A DNA stretch of 7,940 nt from Candidatus Zhuqueibacterota bacterium RBG_16_48_16 (GTDB lineage: Bacteria > Zhuqueibacterota > Zhuqueibacteria > Residuimicrobiales > Sediminimicrobiaceae): NCBI GenBank assembly GCA_001771235.1, contig METF01000180.1, forward strand, positions 1 through 7,940. The letters are read 5' to 3'. Shown here in pieces: positions 1 through 5,222 of this stretch. The notes under the pieces are model-generated. The model was given only the letters and a program-made list of their open reading frames with translations, was not told the DNA's origin and did not search any database. Position numbers and translations under genes: made by a program. Positions within the stretch are counted from its first letter, which is position 1. Every line of letters starts with the position of its first letter.

Positions 1-2
1 TC

Positions 3-593
3 ATCTCGGAATTGTACGCAAAAGTCAAGGTTCCAATATCCATTGATACAACCAAACCTACGGTGGCGGCTGAGGCGATTCGCGCCGGCGCTTCGATTGT
101 GAATGACATAAGCGGCCTGACCTTTGATGGCCGTATGAAAAACGTCGTTGCGGACGGCGGAGCCGGTGTGGTGATTATGCACATCAAAGGCCAGCCAAAA
201 ACCATGCAGCAGGATGTCCGTTACAACAACCTGATCGAGGATATTTTTTCAGCGCTGTCACGTGCTATTATGACAGCGCAAAGGGCGGGAATAGAGCCTG
301 AGCGGATCGTCATAGACCCGGGCATCGGTTTTGGCAAAACGGTCGAACACAATTTTGAGATCATCCGGGAATTGAAACATTTTCAAAAGCTCGGCCGACC
401 GATCCTCGTCGGTCCGTCGCGGAAATCCTTTATTGGCAAGACACTGAATCTTGCCACCGACCAGCGCCTGGAAGGAACGATTGCGGCCGTTACCGCGTGT
501 ATTCTGCGCGGCGCGGACATTGTGCGGGTTCATGATGTGCAAGAGGTCAAACGGTCGGTGATGATTGCAGATAAAATCCTAGGGAAAAACTGA
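3..593 (+). CDS. folP: Dihydropteroate synthase, C-terminal ~196 residues (5' end outside window)
   Basis: Cytosolic enzyme of folate synthesis. It joins 4-aminobenzoate to hydroxymethyl-dihydropterin diphosphate to give 7,8-dihydropteroate. The frame is already open at base 3, so the true start lies upstream. Roughly the first 75-85 residues of a usual 270-280 aa protein are missing. Family landmarks seen in order: an IDTTKP...A...GASIVNDISG stretch (bases 51-120), the MHIKGQPKTMQ pterin/phosphate loop (177-209), the DPGIGFGK motif (315-338), GPSRKSFIG with its phosphate-contacting Ser-Arg-Lys (411-437), and the closing RVHDV (525-539). All the expected motifs of this part are intact, so the gene is probably functional. 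The stop is followed after 3 nt by the cdaA start, suggesting translational coupling. A folP-cdaA pair is a known arrangement in several Gram-negative phyla. Confidence 0.96.
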   Translation: MSELYAKVKVPISIDTTKPTVAAEAIRAGASIVNDISGLTFDGRMKNVVADGGAGVVIMHIKGQPKTMQQDVRYNNLIEDIFSALSRAIMTAQRAGIEPERIVIDPGIGFGKTVEHNFEIIRELKHFQKLGRPILVGPSRKSFIGKTLNLATDQRLEGTIAAVTACILRGADIVRVHDVQEVKRSVMIADKILGKN

Positions 594-596
594 GAG

Positions 597-1373
597 ATGC
601 GCTTTGTCATTTTTAAGATCGGATTTTTGCCTGTCACCGTAATGGATGTGATCGATATCGCCCTGATGTCGTATATCATCTACCGGGTCTATAACTTTTT
701 GAAGGGATCGCGCGGCGCCCAGATGCTGGTCGGGTTGGTCATCCTCGTCTTTTTTTCGGTCTTTGCCCCGTTGTTTCAAATGAAGGGCCTGACCTGGATA
801 TTCAGCAACCTGCGCACGGTGTGGATCATCGCCTTTGTCATTCTGTTTCAGCCGGAATTGCGCCGCTTGCTCATTAATATCGGCCAGAGCCGGATTGTGA
901 ATTTTTTTGTCAAAGTGAGCGGCAGCAAAGTGATGGAGGAGATTCTCAAAGCATCCTTCGATCTGCGCGACCGCGGTTATGGCGCATTGATCGTTATGGC
1001 CAGGGAGACGGGACTCAAGGCGCTTATCGAATCCGGCGTGCGCATACAGGCTGAGGTCTCCGCCCCGCTGATTGTATCGATATTCAATCCGCGCTCGCCG
1101 CTGCACGACGGCGCGATTATCATCAGAAATGACATTATCGAGTCGGCCAAGTGCATATTGCCGCTGACCGACGAATCGCCATCCGAAGCGGAATATGGCA
1201 CACGGCACCGCGCGGCCATTGGCGTCACCGAAGATACCGACGCCGTTGTGATCGTCGTTTCGGAAGAGACCGGCAAAATCTCCATCGCAAGGAACGGCAA
1301 CCTGATGTACAACTTGACCGACGATGAGCTTCAGCAAATTCTTGTCAACATTTATCGATCTGCGGAAACCTGA
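597..1373 (+). CDS. cdaA: Membrane diadenylate cyclase CdaA (c-di-AMP synthase)
   Basis: Condenses two ATP into cyclic di-AMP, a messenger tied to potassium/osmotic balance and envelope homeostasis in other bacteria. The 258 aa length is normal for the family. Three hydrophobic segments lie near residues 16-32, 42-60 and 69-86, followed by the cytosolic DAC domain (about 105-250). The catalytic signatures are intact: LHDGA with DGA at 171-173, preceded by the IFNPRSP loop, and GTRHRAA with RHR at 203-205, then the T-D-A strand at 214-216. The ATG lies 3 nt after folP; an AGGGA at 581-585 may be its ribosome site, though the spacing is long. In Firmicutes cdaA is followed by cdaR (YbbR repeats) and glmM. 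Here the next gene is an unrelated exported hydrolase-like protein, so any CdaR regulator must be encoded elsewhere or be absent. Confidence 0.97.
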   Translation: MRFVIFKIGFLPVTVMDVIDIALMSYIIYRVYNFLKGSRGAQMLVGLVILVFFSVFAPLFQMKGLTWIFSNLRTVWIIAFVILFQPELRRLLINIGQSRIVNFFVKVSGSKVMEEILKASFDLRDRGYGALIVMARETGLKALIESGVRIQAEVSAPLIVSIFNPRSPLHDGAIIIRNDIIESAKCILPLTDESPSEAEYGTRHRAAIGVTEDTDAVVIVVSEETGKISIARNGNLMYNLTDDELQQILVNIYRSAET

Positions 1374-1378
1374 TCAAT

Positions 1379-2590
1379 ATGTCTCCTGATATGGATGACA
1401 AAAATATCTCGCCAAAACGGACATTCCTCTTTAGCCTTTTCCTGACGATCCTGATCGGCGAATGCTGTCTGGCCAGCACGATCGGCATCGCATCGGGGCA
1501 AGCGACGGCTGATGGAAGGCCGTTGTTGTGGATAAATCTTGATCGCCCCGACGACCGTGTGAGCGCCGCTTATTTTCAGGGGGCCAGGTTTCATTTCCTG
1601 GGGATTATTCCGTCAAACGACACGACAACAGTATGGATGGGCGTCAATACCGCCGGTCTCGCCCTGGTCAGTGTCGTTTCAGCGGGACTGGAGGGCGATT
1701 CGACCGGTCAGTCCGGCCAATTTCTTAAAACGGCTTTGGCCTTATGTGCTGACGTTCAGGAATTTCAAAACCTGCTCGATATCACAAATGATCGCCGGAG
1801 GAAAGTAAAAGCGCATTTTGGCTGTTTTGACAAAAGAGGCCGGGCCGCTTTGTTCGAAGTCGGCAATTCGACCTACACTTTTTTTGATGTCGACGATCCC
1901 ATTGAAAACAGCGACCACTTTTTAATCCGTTCTGATTTTTCCATTACCGGCGTCGGCAGTCGGGAGGAGGGCGTGTGGCGCTACCATCGGGCGAAAAAGC
2001 TTTTTCAGCACGCCATTATGGGCAGGATGCTCGACTATAAGTATCTGCTGCAACATGTCGCCCGCGACCTGGCAAACGAAGAAGTCGATCCCGATCCGTG
2101 GCTGCGCAGCGGAAATCTCGTCCCGCCAGCAGCGGAATTTTTGGATACGGAAAACAGTCTCAACAGTTATAACACGGCTGCTTGCTGCGTCTTTCAGGGG
2201 GTACGCGAAAATGAGGACGAACTTTTGACCACCCTGTGGATTATTTTAGGCAATCCCGTTGCCGGTGTGGCCGTTCCGCTCTGGTGCCGAACCGGAGAAA
2301 TCCCGAAACAGCTTGTGTCCACAGAAGTGGGCATTTTTAAGATGGCAGGCGAGAATAAGGATAAATTGTACAAAAAAGTAGGATCCGGGCGCCAGCTCAA
2401 ATTAAAAGCCCATACCGGCAAAAAGAGTTGGAGCAGAAATGCGCTTTTGCATAAAGAAAATGATATTTTCGATATGGTCGACCAAAAGATGCTGGTGTGG
2501 CGCAGAACGGCGCCATCTCTCAAAGAGCTGGTGGTCATGCAGCAAAAAGCCATCGACAGGATTTTAGCGGTTCCCGGCAGACGCGAATGA
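1379..2590 (+). CDS. Exported Ntn-hydrolase-like protein, C45 / penicillin acylase-type, with Ser at the nucleophile position
   Basis: 403 aa. The N terminus is a signal peptide: charged start up to K13-R14, hydrophobic core at about 15-27, then ECCLA. Cleavage after Ala32 would make Ser33 the mature N terminus. The next residues, STIGIASGQATADGRPLLW, fit the start of the C45 / isopenicillin N acyltransferase-like Ntn hydrolases, where a freshly exposed Cys is the nucleophile; here Ser sits in that place. Other family-like stretches are N53-L-D55, the VWMGVN block (85-90), the FGCFD...GRAALFEVGN strand pair (147-163), IRSDF (183-187) and TLWIILGNP...VAVPLW (285-302). The family recall is from memory, and IRSDF would be expected to read R-T/S-N-F, so Asp186 may replace an Asn. 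Substrate unknown; amide or acyl-amide hydrolysis outside the cytosol is the family expectation. Start 5 nt after cdaA. ATG at 1391 is an alternative that would still keep the signal peptide. Confidence 0.66.
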   Translation: MSPDMDDKNISPKRTFLFSLFLTILIGECCLASTIGIASGQATADGRPLLWINLDRPDDRVSAAYFQGARFHFLGIIPSNDTTTVWMGVNTAGLALVSVVSAGLEGDSTGQSGQFLKTALALCADVQEFQNLLDITNDRRRKVKAHFGCFDKRGRAALFEVGNSTYTFFDVDDPIENSDHFLIRSDFSITGVGSREEGVWRYHRAKKLFQHAIMGRMLDYKYLLQHVARDLANEEVDPDPWLRSGNLVPPAAEFLDTENSLNSYNTAACCVFQGVRENEDELLTTLWIILGNPVAGVAVPLWCRTGEIPKQLVSTEVGIFKMAGENKDKLYKKVGSGRQLKLKAHTGKKSWSRNALLHKENDIFDMVDQKMLVWRRTAPSLKELVVMQQKAIDRILAVPGRRE

Positions 2591-2594
2591 TTGC

Positions 2595-2603
2595 AAAGAA
2601 GGA
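2595..2603 (+). promoter_or_regulatory. Ribosome binding site fixing the cyclase start at ATG 2612
   Basis: The purine run AAAGAAGGA ends 8 nt before ATG 2612. The frame is also open from a TTG at 2591 directly after the previous stop, but that codon has no upstream ribosome site and would put this purine run inside the coding region. ATG 2612 is therefore preferred. Confidence 0.7.
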
Positions 2604-2611
2604 ATAATGTT

Positions 2612-4216
2612 ATGGCGGATAAATGGAGCCGGATTGCCAATTCTCCTGAAGCGGCGGCGTTATTGAAACTGGTGGTGCACATCGATGAGGTATGCGACCA
2701 TGAAGGCGATGTGGCGGAGTTTCTGCCGACCCTGTTGCACCAGCTCGCCCAGTTGCTCGATGTCCAGACCGCTGCGGTGATACTCATATCTTCTTCACAC
2801 GGCCACAGGATTCTGAGTCGCTACGACCGTGGTAAAGCGTCTATCGATAACGAACAGATTATCCGAATTGCCGCGGAATCGACCGCAACAAAGCAGTGGG
2901 TGACGAAACAGGGATTTTCGCAAAAGATTAAGAATGCTCTCGCCGTGCCCATTATCAAGTCCGATAAAGTGCTGGGGGCGTTTATTATTATCAACAAATC
3001 CAGCGGAGAGATTGGCGATTACGACCGCATCGTGGTGACGCTGGTGGAATTGCGCATGCACAGCGTCATCGACGACTGGATGCGGCGCCAGGTGCAGTGG
3101 CAAATGGAAACCGAAAACCGGGTGATCAAAGAGCTGGATATGATCCGCGATGAATCCCAGGACCAGGGCGAAGCGCTGGATCAGATGATCTCGACGATTC
3201 TCGATGCCGTCGGCGCGCAAATCGGATTTATCACGCTTTACGATTCGGAAAAAGACCGGCATTTGCCGGGAGGAAAGGTCATTCGCGGAAACCGGCCGAT
3301 GAGCCAGCGTGACTACAAGCTGGTCGGCGATCTGATTCGCCAGACAAGAGAAGAGCACAAAACGCTCGTTGGCGGCGCCCTGCCGGATAGTGAAATCGAA
3401 TCCTATATTGTCGTACCCATGTTTATTTCGGCACTATTCCTGGGTTCCGTGGTTTTGATAAACAAGCTGGAATCCGGAGAATTTTTAAAGCAGGACCAAC
3501 AACTGGTCGAATCGGTGACGCAGATTATCGACAGCTTTATTTTCCAGGAAGAAAAATTCAAGCGGCTGATGATGCTGGTGGGACGCGAGGCGACCAAGGA
3601 AGTGGAAGAAGTCCTGATGGGGCATCGGCCCGATTCGGCGCACGGCCAAAGCATGCGAATTACCATGTTCTTTGCCGATATCCGCGACTATAGCAAAAAG
3701 GTCCGCGAGATGGATCCGACTTCGGCAGTTCGCATGTTGAACGATTATTTTAATTCGGTCACGCCTATCATCACCGCTTATAACGGCATTGTGGACAAAT
3801 ATGTCGGCGACGAGCTGGTGGCGTTGTTCACCAAATCTACGGCAAACGGCTCGCATCAATACCTGGCTGTGGAAGCGGCCCTGGCTCTTCAGGCAGAGTT
3901 GAAGCGGTTGAATAAAGAATGGGCGCTGACCGGTCGCCCCCAAATCGAGGTCGGGATTGGCATCCATACGGGCGAGGTTGTTCTGGGGCAGATCGGCAGT
4001 TTTGAGCGGAAAGACTTTACCGCCATTGGTGCGAATATGAATTTCGCCGCCCGGCTGCAAAATCTGGCCGGACCCGGACAGGTGATCATCAGTGAAGAAA
4101 CCTACGTCGGCATCACCGGCAAAATCACCGCCCGGCGGATCGGGCCGATGCTGGTAAAGGGATTTGGCGATGTTGTCGCTTACCAGGTGGAAGGGAAATC
4201 CCCGGAGCATTTTTAG
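2612..4216 (+). CDS. GAF-GAF class III (IIIb-type) adenylate cyclase
   Basis: 534 aa from ATG 2612, with no signal peptide or membrane helix, so cytosolic. Domain order: GAF 1 (about 32-155, with the typical VPI...DKVLGAFIIINK core at 112-129), a helical linker, GAF 2 (about 186-308, VVPM...LGSVVLINK at 267-285), a second helical linker, then a class III cyclase domain (about 348-530). Both metal-binding aspartates are present: D356 in FFADIRDYS and D400 in KYVGDE. K396 supports ATP as substrate. The partner position, Asp in class IIIa, is T470 in DFTAIG, the class IIIb pattern. The transition-state Asn and Arg are N477 and R481 in NMNFAARL. It should therefore make cAMP, acting as a homodimer with GAF domains sensing a small molecule or gas. 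The ligand cannot be told from sequence. It lies 21 nt after the Ntn-hydrolase-like gene, last in the folP-cdaA run. Confidence 0.9.
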   Translation: MADKWSRIANSPEAAALLKLVVHIDEVCDHEGDVAEFLPTLLHQLAQLLDVQTAAVILISSSHGHRILSRYDRGKASIDNEQIIRIAAESTATKQWVTKQGFSQKIKNALAVPIIKSDKVLGAFIIINKSSGEIGDYDRIVVTLVELRMHSVIDDWMRRQVQWQMETENRVIKELDMIRDESQDQGEALDQMISTILDAVGAQIGFITLYDSEKDRHLPGGKVIRGNRPMSQRDYKLVGDLIRQTREEHKTLVGGALPDSEIESYIVVPMFISALFLGSVVLINKLESGEFLKQDQQLVESVTQIIDSFIFQEEKFKRLMMLVGREATKEVEEVLMGHRPDSAHGQSMRITMFFADIRDYSKKVREMDPTSAVRMLNDYFNSVTPIITAYNGIVDKYVGDELVALFTKSTANGSHQYLAVEAALALQAELKRLNKEWALTGRPQIEVGIGIHTGEVVLGQIGSFERKDFTAIGANMNFAARLQNLAGPGQVIISEETYVGITGKITARRIGPMLVKGFGDVVAYQVEGKSPEHF

Positions 4217-4230
4217 CCTGTATAATTCAC

Positions 4231-4260
4231 AAAAAGTGACAAATGTGCGACGCACTTTTT
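4231..4260 (+). terminator. Possible intrinsic terminator after the folP-cdaA-cyclase run
   Basis: AAAAAGTG (4231-4238) is the exact reverse complement of CACTTTTT (4253-4260). A tighter hairpin, GTGC-GAC-GCAC (4245-4255), also sits directly before T5. It lies 15 nt after the cyclase stop, where a terminator is expected. The stems are short, and the same bases are one arm of a larger repeat, so termination is inferred only. Confidence 0.4.
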
Positions 4261-4331
4261 GAAATGACTTGAAGTTATGCCCATTTATTACTTCACTGCA
4301 AGAAAACCAAGTGCGTCGCACATTCAGTCAC
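4236..4331. repeat. 96-bp inverted-repeat element (REP/BIME-like or tiny MITE)
   Basis: A 16-bp sequence, AATGTGCGACGCACTT (4242-4257), recurs as its perfect reverse complement at 4309-4324. Each arm has its own near-palindrome, GTGCG-N-CGCAC. GTGAC at 4236-4240 and GTCAC at 4327-4331 extend the arms with a 1-nt offset. The interior also has weak matching parts (GAAGT 4271-4275 with ACTTC 4290-4294, CTTG 4268-4271 with CAAG 4298-4301), so the whole unit can fold as a long imperfect hairpin. Two oppositely oriented palindromic units are the layout of a BIME. No coding region is seen inside. Confidence 0.65.
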
Positions 4332-4535
4332 GTTGTACGCATTGGAACAACCGTTGTTCGTCCTGAAACAGTTCATCCGTTTTTGCCGAACATAGAGCGC
4401 AACACAAAGTTTCCGGCTGTGGTTAACTGTATAAAAAATACGCTCGATATTTTCCGGTGACATTATCGCTTTTCTGGCATTCAAGTTGCGGGAAAACGGG
4501 TCGATAACAAAAGTAGACAAAGTTGAGACAGGAAA

Positions 4536-4910
4536 ATGTTCAATAGTCTGAAAATATTTTTCATTATCGGCTTTTTGTTGTACGGCCTGGCAAATGTTTT
4601 TGCCCAGGATGCAACAAAACAGTACGAGGAAATTGTACTTCCCCCCATAAGAATAGCCAATCCTTTCAAGACTGCTGTCGAAGACACGGGCGTTCTGGCA
4701 CCCCAAAAAACGACCATCGAGGTCGAGGCGGACGGGGTAGACGTGCCGGAACAAAAATCCATAAAAGCCGAAACCGGAAGAGATGGGCTATTCGGAAACG
4801 ACCTGCCGGAATCTGCTGTTCTGTCCGTGGAGATTTCAACTGATGCCGTACAGCCCGTAAGCAATGCGGAGCAGCAGCAAGTAAGCATGAACGGCAAAAA
4901 AAATCCGTGA
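4536..4910 (+). CDS. Small secreted protein of unknown function (124 aa)
   Basis: Not recognised. The first 23 residues form a good signal peptide: Lys6, a hydrophobic stretch rich in Phe, Ile and Leu, and VFA before Gln24. The mature part of about 101 aa is acidic in its middle, has no cysteine and no further membrane helix. It begins with a YEEIVLPPIRI stretch and becomes Gln/Ser/Asn-rich towards NGKKNP at the end. It looks largely unstructured, so it could be a periplasmic or surface protein, or the N-terminal remnant of a longer one. A GAG at 4525-4527 is well spaced as a ribosome site; the AGGA at 4530-4533 is too near the ATG. It stands alone between two repeat-bearing gaps, with a terminator-like hairpin right after its stop. 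Being real is supported by the signal peptide, not by homology. Confidence 0.6.
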   Translation: MFNSLKIFFIIGFLLYGLANVFAQDATKQYEEIVLPPIRIANPFKTAVEDTGVLAPQKTTIEVEADGVDVPEQKSIKAETGRDGLFGNDLPESAVLSVEISTDAVQPVSNAEQQQVSMNGKKNP

Positions 4911-4916
4911 GCGCGC

Positions 4917-4935
4917 CGGCAGTGCCGATTTTCTT
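4917..4935 (+). terminator. Short GC hairpin with T-rich tail after the 124-aa gene
   Basis: CGGC-AGT-GCCG (4917-4927) is followed by ATTTTCTT, starting 6 nt after the stop codon. Stem only 4 bp (5 if the loop closes to one base), so termination strength is doubtful. Confidence 0.4.
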
Positions 4936-4958
4936 AGGGGATTGTTCCTTCTAATTAT

Positions 4959-5114
4959 TACCTAAATTTCTAAATTGAACTTGAAACATTGATTCAATGC
5001 CGAATTAAGCCCACTAAACACACGAAAGGCACTAAATCATTTCTGTTTTCGCGTTCTTTCGTGTATTTCGTGGGCATAAAAAAGTAGTGATTTTCCATTT
5101 TAGAATTTTAGGTA
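4959..5114. repeat. 156-bp nested inverted-repeat element, MITE-like
   Basis: The outer arms, 4959-4977 and 5096-5114, are inverted repeats matching at 17 of 19 positions and both begin and end with TA (TACCTAAA...TTTAGGTA). Nested inside is a second long stem: GCCCAC (5009-5014) with GTGGGC (5070-5075), and ACACGAAAG (5020-5028) with CTTTCGTGT (5056-5064). Three more A-T pairs lie between them and three outside, giving about 21 paired positions from 5005 to 5079. A small hairpin CATTG-ATT-CAATG lies at 4987-4999. TA at both tips would fit a TA target-site duplication, as in IS630/Tc1-mariner-derived MITEs; this is inference. No open frame of note inside. Confidence 0.65.
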
Positions 5115-5125
5115 TCAAATGATTT

Positions 5126-5151
5126 TTTCACCTTTCACCTTTCGCCTTGCC
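5126..5151 (+). repeat. Degenerate heptamer tandem repeat (TTTCACC)n
   Basis: TTTCACC, TTTCACC, TTTCGCC and a shortened TTGCC follow head to tail. TCACCTTTC occurs at 5128 and 5135 and again at 5178-5186, just downstream of the predicted -10. The tract overlaps the probable -35 of dnaG. Confidence 0.55.
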
Positions 5152-5175
5152 TTTTTGATTTCTAATGATTAAAAT
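5147..5175 (+). promoter_or_regulatory. Probable sigma70-type promoter of dnaG
   Basis: TTGCCT (5147-5152) and TAAAAT (5170-5175) are separated by 17 nt, matching the consensus at 4 of 6 and 5 of 6 bases. Transcription would begin near 5182, about 40 nt before the GTG start. Confidence 0.45.
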
Positions 5176-5222
5176 AGTCACCTTTCAGCCTTTGAATTTA
5201 TGAACTCATCTTCGCTAGTCAA

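Larger units (their letters stand above)
4217..4535. other. Non-coding gap between the cyclase gene and the small secreted-protein gene
   Basis: 319 nt. The first third holds the terminator-like hairpin and the 96-bp inverted repeat. From 4332 to 4535 I see no convincing gene, RNA or strong promoter. A TATAAAA at 4430-4436 could be a -10 element, but no good -35 sits at the right distance. A 63-codon open frame (4269-4460) runs through the repeat and lacks a ribosome site, so it is not called. Confidence 0.6.
4911..5222. other. Non-coding gap upstream of dnaG
   Basis: 312 nt, AT-rich. In order it contains the terminator-like hairpin of the preceding gene, the 156-bp nested inverted repeat, the TTTCACC heptamer tract and a probable dnaG promoter. 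No gene or RNA gene is seen. Confidence 0.65.

Noticed and set aside
579..1337. Long minus-strand open frame (252 codons) across cdaA
   Set aside because: It is the antisense shadow of a gene with all CdaA motifs intact. The product is His/Asp/Gln-rich with no recognisable domain.
1395..1475. Lipobox in the Ntn-hydrolase-like protein (Cys29/Cys30)
   Set aside because: The residues before each Cys (I-G-E, G-E-C) do not fit the usual lipobox. A signal peptidase I site before Ser33 fits better.
2591..2611. TTG 2591 as the start of the adenylate cyclase
   Set aside because: It would put the good AAGGA ribosome site inside the coding region, while ATG 2612 is ideally placed behind it.
3485..4321. 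Minus-strand open frame of 278 codons opposite the cyclase domain
   Set aside because: It lies opposite a conserved catalytic domain, begins in the repeat region, and its translation looks like an antisense artefact.
4269..4460. Plus-strand 63-codon frame after the cyclase
   Set aside because: It starts inside the 96-bp inverted repeat, has no ribosome site and no signal peptide or domain.
4959..5114. CRISPR repeats
   Set aside because: The repeats are inverted and nested, not regularly spaced direct repeats, and there are no spacers or cas genes.
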